Positions 35,424 to 44,224 of a DNA stretch of 64,000 nucleotides are shown here, in pieces (position 1 is the first letter of the stretch; every line of letters starts with the position of its first letter). The translations under genes were made by a program, and so were the position numbers. The notes below the pieces were generated by a model. That model searched no databases. It was not told the origin of the DNA and saw only the letters and a list, made by a program, of their open reading frames with translations. The stretch comes from Streptomyces sp. NBC_00078 (GTDB lineage Bacteria > Actinomycetota > Actinomycetes > Streptomycetales > Streptomycetaceae), in contig NZ_JAPELX010000001.1 in the NCBI RefSeq assembly GCF_026343335.1, forward strand, positions 5,642,001 to 5,706,000. The letters run 5' to 3'.

Positions 35424-36575
35424 TCAGGCCGGCCGCACCACGCTGTGGATGATCGATTCGCCGCCGTAGTAGACCGACTCCTCGCGGACGTACGCGCCGG
35501 GCTTCGGGGCGTGGATCATCATGCCGTTGCCGATGTAGATGCCGACGTGGCTGATGTCGTCGTAGAAGAAGACCAGGTCGCCGGGCTGCGCGTCGGCCAG
35601 GGGGACGGTGGTGCCGGCCTTCACCTGGTCGTAGGTGGTGCGCGGGAGACTGACGCCGGCGGCCTTCCAGGCGGCCTGGGTGAGGCCGGAGCAGTCGTAG
35701 GAGCCGGGGCCGGTGGCGCCCCAGACGTACGGCTTTCCGACCTGCGCACGGGCGAAGGCGAGCGTCTTCTCGGCCTTCGTGGCCGAGGAGCCGGTGCCGG
35801 AGGTACTGCCCGAGTTCGCGGAGGAACCGCTCCCGCCGGCCGAGGTCTCCTCCTTGGCCTTCTGCTCGGCCGCCTGCCGCTCGGCCAGCTCGGCCGCCTT
35901 GCGCGCGGCCTCCTGCTTCTTCTTCTGCTGGATGGCCGCGAGCCGCGCCTTCTCCTCGGCGGTCAGCTTCGACAGCAGTTCGCGCGCGCCGGAGAGCTTG
36001 GTCTGCACCGTCGACTTGGCCGTCTGCAGGTCGCTCTGCGTCTCGGTGAGCGTCTCCAGGCTCTTGGAGGCCTCCTGCCGCTTCTTCATCGCCGCGGACT
36101 GCTCGGTGAAGTAGTCGTCGACCGCGCTCTTCTGGCGGGAGGTCAGCCGCCCCATCAGCTGCGTCTGGTCGAAGTAGTCCTGCGGAGAGTCGGCGAGCAG
36201 GAAGGTGGCCGTGTCGGGTGCGGCGGCGCCGGTCCGGTACTGGGCAGCGGCGTAGGAACCGAGTTCCTCCCGCTCCGCGTTGAGCTTCTGGGTGCGCTGG
36301 GCGACATCGTCGAGGAGGGTGTCGACGCGCTTGTGCTGCGTCGTGGTCTTCTCCTTGGCCGCGTTGTACTTCTCGGTGGCCGACTCCGCCTGGCGGTAGA
36401 GGTCGTCGACCTTCTTCTCGACTTCCTCGAGACTGGGCTGCCCGTCGGCGGCGGGGGCGGCATTGGCCGACTGGGACAGCAGGGCCACGGAGGTGAGGGC
36501 GGCCGTGGCGAGAGCGGGGGTGCGTATGCCCGCTACGCGCGTAACAGAGGGGCGTGACTTGCGGTGCGACGCCAA
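35424..36575 (-). CDS. Secreted NlpC/P60 (C40) peptidoglycan hydrolase under a c-di-AMP riboswitch
   Basis: A 383-residue exported hydrolase with the same layout as the C40 gene at 32499. A signal peptide (HRKSRPSVTRV...ALTSVALLSQSANA) precedes a long coiled coil (about 50-260, including EEKARLAAIQQKKKQEAARK) and an Ala/Ser/Gly linker. The C40 domain has Cys295 in SYDCSGLTQ and His in DDISHVGIYIG. The start is an unusual TTG at 36575, favoured because AAGGAG lies nine bases upstream and a canonical signal peptide begins there. The leader contains a ydaO-type riboswitch (36602-36804), tying expression to c-di-AMP, as for several Streptomyces wall hydrolases. Confidence 0.92.
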   Translation of the reverse strand: MASHRKSRPSVTRVAGIRTPALATAALTSVALLSQSANAAPAADGQPSLEEVEKKVDDLYRQAESATEKYNAAKEKTTTQHKRVDTLLDDVAQRTQKLNAEREELGSYAAAQYRTGAAAPDTATFLLADSPQDYFDQTQLMGRLTSRQKSAVDDYFTEQSAAMKKRQEASKSLETLTETQSDLQTAKSTVQTKLSGARELLSKLTAEEKARLAAIQQKKKQEAARKAAELAERQAAEQKAKEETSAGGSGSSANSGSTSGTGSSATKAEKTLAFARAQVGKPYVWGATGPGSYDCSGLTQAAWKAAGVSLPRTTYDQVKAGTTVPLADAQPGDLVFFYDDISHVGIYIGNGMMIHAPKPGAYVREESVYYGGESIIHSVVRPA

Positions 36576-36601
36576 GGGAGGCGACTCCTTCCACGTTCCG
36601 C

Positions 36602-36804
36602 CTACCGAGTTAGCTGTCGGGTTCGGGCGGGTGGTTCGGAAGGGTTGCCCTATGGTCCGAGCCCCGGAAGGGAGTCGGACCGATTCACCCCGGGATCGGT
36701 GGGTCCCCGGCTCCGGATGCGCGGAGGCACACCGGACTCGACGGAGGCTGCGCGGCCCGGCGACGGTCGCCGGTGGGTGTCGTGCGGCCTGCTCGGAACG
36801 GTAG
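36602..36804 (-). promoter_or_regulatory. c-di-AMP riboswitch (ydaO/yuaA type)
   Basis: On the minus strand the leader has the class hallmarks in order: GCTACCGTTCCGAG at the 5' end, a variable GC-rich stem, GGGGTGAATCGGTCC, and near the 3' end GAACCCGACAGCTAACTCGG. P1 closes by CTACCG (36799-36804) pairing with CGGTAG (36602-36607). The aptamer ends 26 bp before the TTG start. In other species this RNA binds c-di-AMP and turns genes off. The identification rests on memory of the conserved boxes and no covariance search was run. Confidence 0.9.
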
Positions 36805-36905
36805 CCAACTCGTGTGGCCCGTGTGAAGGTTGATGTTCGATATGCCCGATACATTTTCGTGACCTTGGGTCAGAGTGTCGCGCGACGGGGTCCTTCCGGA
36901 AGTAT

Positions 36906-36923
36906 CTGCGCAGATCTGCGCAG
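36906..36923. promoter_or_regulatory. Perfect 18-bp palindrome
   Basis: CTGCGCAGATCTGCGCAG, made of a direct duplication of ATCTGCGCAG that is also self-complementary. It lies between the riboswitch promoter region and the pseudogene. Possible operator; no partner identified. Confidence 0.35.
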
Positions 36924-37026
36924 ATGTGCGCGCACTTTGACCGGAATAGCGGAGTGCGCCCGCTTCCTGGCGCTAACTTCCAGCCAGTCGCGGTCGGACG
37001 CCCCGGGCGGGTGCGGGGGTACGGCC

Positions 37027-37826
37027 GTGAGGAAGGGGCGCAACACTCGTCATCGGCACATCGGCACATCGGCACATCGGCACATCGGCACATCGGCACA
37101 TCGGCACATCGCACATCGCACATCGGCACATCGGCACATCGGTCGCCCTGGCCGCCACCGCGGGCATCGCACCCGCGAGCGCCTCCGGCGGCCACTCCGG
37201 CGGCAAGCCGGCGATCCGCGTGATCGCCAAGGCCTCGACAATCCGCGCCGGCTCGCCTACGACGCCGGTCATCTGTACGTCGCCGAGGCCGGCCGGGGCG
37301 GCAAGAAGTGCCTCGGCGAGGGACCGAGGGCCCGACCTGCATCGGCCTGACGGCGGCGGTCAGCAAGGTCTTCCGGGAGGGGGGTGCCTGGAAGCGCCAC
37401 CGCCTGGTCGACGGCCTGCCCTCGGCCGGTGCGCCCGACGGCGGCTTGGCGGTCGGTCTGAACGGCGGCTCGGCCCGCCACGGCAGCGTCTGGGGCGTGG
37501 AGACCTGGGCCCCGCCGGAAGCCGGTGTGCCTATTGCCCCGCCCTGGGACAAGCTCGGCGAGCTGCTGTCGATCGACCGGGGCAGGACGAGGATCGCCGC
37601 CGACATCTCCGCGCTGGAGCCGAAGCGCAACCCGCACAAGACGGCCGTCGACTCCAACCCGTACGCCGTCCTGGCATCCCCCGACGGCCGCAAGATCGTC
37701 GAGTGGCCGTCGACCCGGGGGCGGCACGGTCTACGTCTCGGCCTGGCCGGTCGCGGACCGTGACGGCACGGTCCTGGAGGGCAAGAAGACGCCGGCGGCC
37801 AGATCTGGAAGATCCTCGGCTTCTGA
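37027..37826 (+). pseudogene. Decayed ScyD/ScyE-family secreted beta-propeller-like gene
   Basis: GTG 37027 has GGGGG seven bases upstream and begins VRKGRNTRHR, but the signal peptide (VALAATAGIAPASA, frame at 37142) is displaced by a tandem octamer. At about 37229 a lost G moves the frame into GLDNPRRLAYDAGHLYVAEAG. At about 37329 another lost base moves it to EGPTCIGLTAAVSKVFR. The middle is shortened and the end, near 37720-37826, needs a further shift to read VYVSAWPV...GGQIWKILGF. The pieces match the ScyD/ScyE family of exported proteins, about 400 residues when intact. It is non-functional as read; a sequencing error cannot explain the internal deletion. Confidence 0.75.
37051..37142. 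repeat. Tandem octamer repeat CATCGGCA
   Basis: Seven perfect CATCGGCA units, two heptamer variants CATCGCA, two more perfect units and a partial one (92 bp). It lies inside the signal-peptide region of the ScyD/ScyE-like pseudogene. As 8 is not a multiple of 3, each copy change shifts the reading frame. Confidence 0.95.
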
Positions 37827-37912
37827 GGCCGAGGCGCGCGAGGCCCCCGATTCGGCGGAAGTTCTCGGGGTGGCGGCGGGCTGTCAGTGGGGCACCCTAG
37901 ACTCGGAAGGCG

Positions 37913-40399
37913 ATGAGCAGCCTCTTTGACGACAGCTTCCTGGCGGATCTCAAGGCCCCCCGCGGCCACGAGGAAGAATCCCCGCCACCGCCCGAGGACG
38001 ATCACCTGCCGGAGCCCGTTCCGGACGATCTGTTCGGCGGGAAGTTCGACGCGCCCCCGGACCGGGACGCCTACTACCGCGACGGCGCCCCGCGCCCGGC
38101 GATCGACGCGGCGGCGCTCCTGGACGGGTTGAACGAGAACCAGCGCGCGGCCGTCGTCCACTCCGGCACTCCGCTGCTCATCGTGGCCGGCGCCGGCTCC
38201 GGCAAGACCCGCGTCCTCACCCACCGCATCGCCCACCTCCTCGGCGAGCGGAACGTGCACCCGGGCCAGATCCTCGCGATCACCTTCACCAACAAGGCCG
38301 CGGGCGAGATGAAGGAGCGCGTCGAGCAGCTCGTCGGCCCGCGCGCCAACGCGATGTGGGTGATGACCTTCCACAGCGCGTGCGTGCGCATCCTGCGCAG
38401 GGAGTCGAAGAAGCTCGGCTTCACCTCCTCCTTCTCGATCTACGACGCCGCCGACAGCAAGCGGCTGATGGCCCTGGTCTGCCGAGACCTGGACCTCGAC
38501 CCCAAGCGCTATCCGCCGAAGTCCTTCAGCGCCAAGATCTCGAACCTGAAGAACGAGCTGATCGACGAGGAGGACTTCGCGGCCCAGGCCACCGACGGCT
38601 TCGAGAAGACCCTCGCCCAGGCCTACGCCATGTACCAGTCGCGGCTGCGCGAGGCGAACGCCCTCGACTTCGACGACCTGATCATGACGACGGTCAACCT
38701 GCTGCGCGCCTTCCCGGACGTCGCCGAGCACTACCGCCGCCGCTTCCGGCACGTCCTGGTCGACGAGTACCAGGACACCAACCACGCCCAGTACGCGCTG
38801 GTGCGCGAACTCGTCGGCACGGCGGCCCACGACGAGGACGTACCGCCCAACGAGTACGACCTCCCGCCGGCCGAACTGTGCGTCGTGGGCGACGCCGACC
38901 AGTCCATCTACGCCTTCCGCGGGGCGACGATCCGCAACATCCTCCAGTTCGAGGAGGACTACCCGGACGCGACGACGATCCTGCTGGAGCAGAACTACCG
39001 CTCCACGCAGACGATCCTCTCCGCGGCCAACGCGGTCATCGAGCGCAACGAGTCGCGCCGCCCCAAGAACCTGTGGACCAACGCCGGCGCGGGCGCGCGC
39101 ATCACCGGTTACGTCGCCGACACCGAGCACGACGAGGCCCAGTTCGTCGCCGACGAGATAGACCGCCTCACGGACTCGGGCGACGCGAAGGCCGGCGACG
39201 TCGCCCTCTTCTACCGCACGAACGCCCAGTCCCGTGTCTTCGAAGAGGTCTTCATCCGCGTCGGCCTGCCCTACAAGGTCGTCGGCGGCGTCCGCTTCTA
39301 CGAGCGCAAGGAGGTCCGGGACGTCCTGGCCTACCTGCGGGTGCTGGCCAACCCGGAGGACTCGGTGCCGCTGCGCCGGATCCTGAACGTGCCCAAGCGC
39401 GGCATCGGCGACCGCGCCGAGGCGATGATCGACGCCCTGTCCCAGCGCGAGAAGATCAGCTTCCCGCAGGCGCTCAAGCGCGTCGACGAGGCGTACGGCA
39501 TGGCCGCCCGGTCGGCGAACGCCGTCAAGAAGTTCAACACGCTGATGGAGGACCTCCGGACGATCGTCGAGTCGGGCGTCGGCCCGGCGACCGTCCTGGA
39601 GGCGATCCTCGAACGGACCGGCTACCTCGCCGAGTTGCAGGCCTCCACCGACCCCCAGGACGAGACCCGGATCGAGAACCTCCAGGAACTCGCGGCCGTG
39701 GCCCTGGAGTTCGAGCAGGAGTCCGGTGAGGGAGAGGAGCCCGGCTCGCTCGCCGGCTTCCTGGAGCGTGTCGCGCTGGTCGCCGACTCGGACCAGATCC
39801 CGGACGAGGACGAGGACGGCTCCGGAGTCATCACGTTGATGACCCTGCACACCGCCAAGGGCCTAGAGTTCCCGGTCGTCTTCCTCACCGGCATGGAAGA
39901 CGGCGTCTTCCCGCACATGCGCGCCCTCGGCCAGACCAAGGAGCTGGAGGAGGAGCGGCGGCTCGCGTACGTCGGCATCACACGCGCACGTGAACGGCTG
40001 TATCTGACGCGGTCGTCCCTGCGTAGCGCATGGGGCCAGCCGTCGTACAACCCGCCGTCCCGGTTCCTGGAGGAGATCCCGGCGCAGCACGTCGACTGGA
40101 AGCGGACGGGCGCCACCGCACCGGTCGCCTCCGGCCCGGCATCCGGAGTGGCGGCCTCGCTGTCGTCCTCCCGCTCACGTTCGACGGCATCGGGCGCGTC
40201 CGGCTTCGCCACCCGCCGGGCCTCCGACAAGCCGGTGGTCTCGCTGGCGGTCGGCGACCGGGTCACCCATGACCAGTTCGGACTCGGCACGGTCGTGGCG
40301 GTGAAGGGCACGGGCGGCAACGCCGAGGCGACGGTCGACTTCGGCGAGGCCAAGCCGAAGCGGCTGCTGCTGCGGTACGCGCCGGTGGAGAAGCTGTAG
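37913..40399 (+). CDS. pcrA: ATP-dependent DNA helicase PcrA (UvrD/Rep superfamily 1)
   Basis: An 828-residue 3'-5' helicase acting in nucleotide excision repair and in removing RecA or stalled polymerases. Walker A is GAGSGKT at about residues 94-100. ITFTNKAAGEMKERV (motif Ia), LVDEYQDTN (motif II), GDADQSIYAFRGA (III) and LEQNYRST (IV) follow, with VFLTGMEDGVFPH and EERRLAYVGITRARERLYL (V-VI). The C-terminal 50 residues are the Tudor-like domain (VGDRVTHDQFGLGTV) that binds RNA polymerase in other PcrA proteins. The ATG at 37913 follows GGAAGG closely; length is normal for actinobacteria. Confidence 0.97.
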   Translation: MSSLFDDSFLADLKAPRGHEEESPPPPEDDHLPEPVPDDLFGGKFDAPPDRDAYYRDGAPRPAIDAAALLDGLNENQRAAVVHSGTPLLIVAGAGSGKTRVLTHRIAHLLGERNVHPGQILAITFTNKAAGEMKERVEQLVGPRANAMWVMTFHSACVRILRRESKKLGFTSSFSIYDAADSKRLMALVCRDLDLDPKRYPPKSFSAKISNLKNELIDEEDFAAQATDGFEKTLAQAYAMYQSRLREANALDFDDLIMTTVNLLRAFPDVAEHYRRRFRHVLVDEYQDTNHAQYALVRELVGTAAHDEDVPPNEYDLPPAELCVVGDADQSIYAFRGATIRNILQFEEDYPDATTILLEQNYRSTQTILSAANAVIERNESRRPKNLWTNAGAGARITGYVADTEHDEAQFVADEIDRLTDSGDAKAGDVALFYRTNAQSRVFEEVFIRVGLPYKVVGGVRFYERKEVRDVLAYLRVLANPEDSVPLRRILNVPKRGIGDRAEAMIDALSQREKISFPQALKRVDEAYGMAARSANAVKKFNTLMEDLRTIVESGVGPATVLEAILERTGYLAELQASTDPQDETRIENLQELAAVALEFEQESGEGEEPGSLAGFLERVALVADSDQIPDEDEDGSGVITLMTLHTAKGLEFPVVFLTGMEDGVFPHMRALGQTKELEEERRLAYVGITRARERLYLTRSSLRSAWGQPSYNPPSRFLEEIPAQHVDWKRTGATAPVASGPASGVAASLSSSRSRSTASGASGFATRRASDKPVVSLAVGDRVTHDQFGLGTVVAVKGTGGNAEATVDFGEAKPKRLLLRYAPVEKL

Positions 40400-40439
40400 G
40401 AACAGCGGGCCTGGGCCTTGGGGGTGCAGCCCCCGGGTC

Positions 40440-41921
40440 CTACGTCGGGTCCAGGCCGTGGCTGCGCAGCCACGGCAGCGGGTCGATCGCCGAACCGCCG
40501 GCCGGCCTGACCTCGAAGTGCAGGTGCGGACCGGTCGAGTTGCCCGAGTTCCCGGAATACGCGATCGGCTGGCCGGCCTTCACCGATGCGCCGGTGGAGA
40601 CGCGGTAGCTGGAGAGGTGGCAGTACCACGTCTCCGTACCGTCCTTCGCGGTCACGATCATCATGTTGCCGTACGCGCTGTTCCACTGCGTGCGGACGGT
40701 GCCGTCGACCGCGGACATCACCGTCGTGCCGTACGAGACCGGGAAGTCGATGCCGGTGTGCACGGACATCCAGTTGACGCCGGCCTGGCCGAAGTAGGCG
40801 CTGAGCCCCTTCTGGGCGACCGGAAGGGCGAACTTCGGGCGCAGCCGCTCCTTGCGGGCCGCCTCCTCCGCAGCCTTCTTCTTGTCGGCCGCCTGCTGGG
40901 CCTTGAGATCGATGCGCTCCTGCGTACGGCTGGCGCGGTCGGCGAAGTCGTCGGCGCCGGCGGAGAGGCTCTGGATCTGGGAGTCCAGCTTGTTGTTGGC
41001 GGCGGCCGGTTTCACCGCATGCGCGTCCGACGCGCTCGCCGAGGTGTCCGTGTCGCCGCTGAACGTGCCCATGGACGCGGCGGCGATACCGGCTACGCCC
41101 ATCACACACGCCGAGGGCACGGCGATCGTCAGCAGCGCGGAGCGCTTGGCGGGCGCACGGCGGCGGGAACGGCTCCCGCTGCGCGAGGCCGCACGCGACG
41201 CCGGAGCCGGCGTGACCTCTTCCTGGTCGTCGAGGAGCGGGGCGACGGGAGCGAGGGAGGGCAGCTCTCCGGTGGCGTCCAACGGGCCGCCGTCCGGCGT
41301 GGGCTGGTCGTACGAGCCCTGATCGGCCTGCTGTTCGTAGTCGTCGGCGGGCGCGGCCGCGTCGTGGCCTTCGTGACCGTTGTGGCCTTCGTGGCTCTCG
41401 GCGTTCCACCGCGTGGCGTCGTATGCCCCGGTGTCGAAGGCCTGGGTGCCCCACTCCCACTGCTGGGTCCGGTCGGCGGGGGCGCCCGACTGATCGGGCT
41501 GGAGCCAGGCGTTCGCGTCCCACTGCCCGGAGACGTCGGGCCCGGTGGCTTGCGGCGGGATGGCGGAGAGCGGCTGGTGGCCGGCGTTCCAGTCGGTCGT
41601 GTCGTACGCGCCGGTGTCGTAGGCGGCGTAGTGCTGGGCCGCGTACGCGTCGTAGTTCAGAGTCTGGTGACTGCCCGTGGCCCACTGCTGCGCGTCGTAC
41701 ACACCGGTGCCGTCGCCCGGGAGGCTGCCGAACAGGGGGTCGGCGTCGAAGGTCGTGGTGGCGTGACCGGCGGTCGCAAAACCGTTGGCGTCATAGCCGC
41801 CGTACGTGGTGAAGTCGTCGTGCTGGGCTTCCTGCGTGCCGTACGAGGCATAGTGCGCCGTGGCGGCGTCGGAAGCCGGAGCCGGGGTGGTCAGGGTCCC
41901 CGACGGGTGACGATCGTTCAC
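40440..41921 (-). CDS. M23-family (LytM/lysostaphin-type) cell-wall peptidase with long tyrosine/aspartate-rich N-terminal domain
   Basis: A 493-residue protein with three parts. About 230 cytoplasmic, unusually Tyr/Asp/His/Gln-rich residues carry repeated AYDTGAYD-like units, then a basic RSGSRSRRRAPAKR and one membrane anchor (LLTIAVPSACVMGVAGIAAAS). An extracytoplasmic coiled coil (AADKKKAAEEAARKERL) leads to a C-terminal M23 domain with zinc ligands in SVHTGIDFPV and GPHLHFEVR. It probably cleaves or binds peptidoglycan cross-links near the membrane. The GTG at 41921 follows GAGAAG. It is convergent with pcrA. The Tyr-rich N terminus may drive condensation or carry phosphorylation; this is inference. 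Confidence 0.9.
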   Translation of the reverse strand: MNDRHPSGTLTTPAPASDAATAHYASYGTQEAQHDDFTTYGGYDANGFATAGHATTTFDADPLFGSLPGDGTGVYDAQQWATGSHQTLNYDAYAAQHYAAYDTGAYDTTDWNAGHQPLSAIPPQATGPDVSGQWDANAWLQPDQSGAPADRTQQWEWGTQAFDTGAYDATRWNAESHEGHNGHEGHDAAAPADDYEQQADQGSYDQPTPDGGPLDATGELPSLAPVAPLLDDQEEVTPAPASRAASRSGSRSRRRAPAKRSALLTIAVPSACVMGVAGIAAASMGTFSGDTDTSASASDAHAVKPAAANNKLDSQIQSLSAGADDFADRASRTQERIDLKAQQAADKKKAAEEAARKERLRPKFALPVAQKGLSAYFGQAGVNWMSVHTGIDFPVSYGTTVMSAVDGTVRTQWNSAYGNMMIVTAKDGTETWYCHLSSYRVSTGASVKAGQPIAYSGNSGNSTGPHLHFEVRPAGGSAIDPLPWLRSHGLDPT

Positions 41922-42417
41922 CAACTTCTCTTTCGCCTCGACAACAGGGGCTGCCAGAGCAGTGCGGCGACTGTACCCGCCGGTATACGGGCTCGACAAT
42001 CTTCAACAGGTTTCGTGCGCGAAGTAAACGGGCATTCGGCCGTGTTTCGGGGGAGGGCGGGCGCGAGTTTGGCCCTGCGTTCGAAGAATGTTCGAGGCCG
42101 ACCGGCCGTCTGAAGGCCCTCCGAGTGCTGTCCTCGTGCCCCGGCGCACAACGTTTGCCCGTAAAGGAGCGGCGTCCGGTGCGTGCCCTGGGGGGCCTGC
42201 TCTGGGGCCCCGGCCGGAGGAGGCTGGGGGAGTGCCGGGTGCGCGCCCTCGTACGTGGACGTACTTGGGCCTGTGCCCGGCGCAGCGAGTGGGGGCACCT
42301 TCACTCCCACACCCTTGAGGCAGTGGGGGAGCGCGCTGGGCGTCGCGACGGGCGAACGTCGCCTGCCGGGGCGCGAGCGCTGTTCGAGGGTCGTAGGCCT
42401 GCTGTGACGGGGGGCGG
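41922..42417. other. 496-bp intergenic region with a repeated-element-like segment
   Basis: No gene supported. The left part is the promoter region of the M23 gene. From about 42180 to 42330 there is GC-rich DNA of the style of dispersed Streptomyces intergenic elements: GGCCCCGGCCGG, GGCTGGGGGAG, a GTACGT-GG-ACGTAC palindrome (42251-42264) and GTGGGGGCACC. It probably folds and may be repeated elsewhere in the genome. Confidence 0.4.
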
Positions 42418-43284
42418 TCAGGCCACTGTCAGGCCGCCGGTGTGGGCGGCGGCTTCGGCTCCTGTCCGCTCGGCGTCCAGGGCCTGGCGTATCCCGGTCG
42501 CGACGGCGGGATGCACGGGCAGGGCGAGATGGCCGATCCCGCTCACCCGTACGTTCTGCACCATCAGGTCAGGGTGGTCGATACAGGCGGTCTCCAGCGG
42601 GTCCATCAGGTGGTCGAGGTCGCTCCAGAAGCTCACGAATTGCGTACGGCAGCCCGGGGCGGGCCGGGTCAGCTCCTCGAGCAGCGCCGAGCCGGGACGC
42701 ATCTGGCGCACGATCGGGTGCGCGTTCGCCAGCGGCACCACCCGGGTGCCGGAGTGCGGGGTGCCGAGCGTCACCAGCGTGCGGACGCGGATGTCACCGC
42801 CGAGCCGCTGCACGTAGTACCGCGCTATCAGCCCGCCGAGGCTGTGCCCGACGACATCGACGTGCTTGCTGCCCGTGCGCTCGCAGATCTCCTCTATGTG
42901 CCGACCGAGCAGCTCGGCCGCGGTGCGGATGTCACAGGTCAGCGGCGAGTAGTTGAGCGACTCGACCTGCTGCCTGCCGTGCTGGGCGAGGCTGCGGCGC
43001 AGCAGCACGAAGACCGAGCGGTTGTCGATGAAGCCGTGCAGGAGGACGACCGGGGGTTTGGTCTCGGTCGGCAGCTGTGCCGCGCCGTCCGTGGAGGGGA
43101 GCCGGGCCGATGATCCCCGGCGTTCCTGCGTGATACCGGAGGGATAGAGGAGGAGGTGGCCCGCGAGGATCGCGAACTCCAGGGCGGTCGCCTTCAGCAG
43201 GGCCAGGGAGAGTCCCGCCAGTCTGCTCGGAAGCAGCCGCTGACAGAGCGGAAGAAGGGGCGTCGCTGCCCTGGTGACCTTCAT
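42418..43284 (-). CDS. Membrane-associated lipase/esterase, alpha/beta hydrolase
   Basis: A 288-residue alpha/beta hydrolase. The N terminus has hydrophobic segments (about residues 8-47) that could anchor it or serve as signal. PVVLLHGFIDN is the oxyanion-hole HG motif, GHSLGG carries the nucleophilic Ser, and TLGTPHSGT follows as in bacterial triacylglycerol lipases. The acid and His lie in the C-terminal DHPDL and GIGHLALPVHP segments. ATG 43284 has GGAGG seven bases upstream. It diverges from icmB. Confidence 0.88.
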   Translation of the reverse strand: MKVTRAATPLLPLCQRLLPSRLAGLSLALLKATALEFAILAGHLLLYPSGITQERRGSSARLPSTDGAAQLPTETKPPVVLLHGFIDNRSVFVLLRRSLAQHGRQQVESLNYSPLTCDIRTAAELLGRHIEEICERTGSKHVDVVGHSLGGLIARYYVQRLGGDIRVRTLVTLGTPHSGTRVVPLANAHPIVRQMRPGSALLEELTRPAPGCRTQFVSFWSDLDHLMDPLETACIDHPDLMVQNVRVSGIGHLALPVHPAVATGIRQALDAERTGAEAAAHTGGLTVA

Positions 43285-43637
43285 GGCCGGCCTCCTGTCG
43301 GCACGCAGGAGGACGCCTCTGTCCCCCGTGTGCCCTCGTGAGAAGCCGCGAGGAAGGCGGTCGACGGTTCTTCATGCCGTCGTCGACACACCGCACCGCC
43401 ACGGCGCGCGGTCTGCGGTGCCGTGCTGCGGCGACCTCGTTGCGGCTCCTGTTGCGCCTGTTCCCGCCGGAACGGTGCGCGGTGAACGTGTCCCATCGTG
43501 TGATTTCCCCCTCGGCCAACTCCGTGAAACTGCCGGTTGCGGGATGCTGGCGATAACGTTCGTTCACATTCCCGGCCGGTGCGGGTACTGCAGTACTTGT
43601 CGGTAGGGATGAGTGCAGTCGCTTCATGGAGGCAGAC
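43285..43637. promoter_or_regulatory. 353-bp divergent promoter region of lipase and icmB, with 12-bp palindrome
   Basis: No convincing gene inside. GTACTGCAGTAC at 43585-43596 is a perfect palindrome overlapping the likely -35 region of icmB, and TAGGGAT at about 43603-43609 is a good -10 match. Together they suggest repressible transcription of icmB. Confidence 0.45.
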
Positions 43638-44054
<417 letters not shown>

Positions 44055-44103
44055 GCCTCCGGCGGCGCGGCCGTCGTCCGGTGCGGGCTGGACGGGGTGA
44101 CCG

Positions 44104-44176
44104 GCCCTGGGGGCTGCGCCCCCGGACCCCCCTTCGGCCCGAAGGGCCTCGTCCTCGGACGCCGGACGGGCCGGAG
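44104..44176. repeat. Dispersed Streptomyces intergenic element / terminator
   Basis: CTGGGGGCTGCGCCCCCGG hairpin, then a CCTTCGG-c-CCGAAGG hairpin, then GGACGCCGGACGGGCC. This string is familiar as a common high-copy 3'-end element of Streptomyces genes. It lies between the convergent icmB and DUF5691 genes and probably terminates both. Confidence 0.6.
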
Positions 44177-44224
44177 ACAGCCGGCCGACCCCGGAAGAGC
44201 GCCGCCGCCCGGAAGGACGGCTTC

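Noticed and set aside
37051..37142. CATCGGCA repeats considered as an iteron or origin
   Set aside because: Too short a unit, located inside a signal-peptide coding region, and no replication gene nearby.
36650..39850. Long minus-strand frame opposite pcrA and the pseudogene
   Set aside because: PcrA motifs define the plus strand unambiguously; the antisense frame has no family resemblance.
43338..43556. 72-codon plus-strand ORF between lipase and icmB
   Set aside because: No ribosome site, Arg-rich shadow-like composition and overlap with the divergent promoter region.
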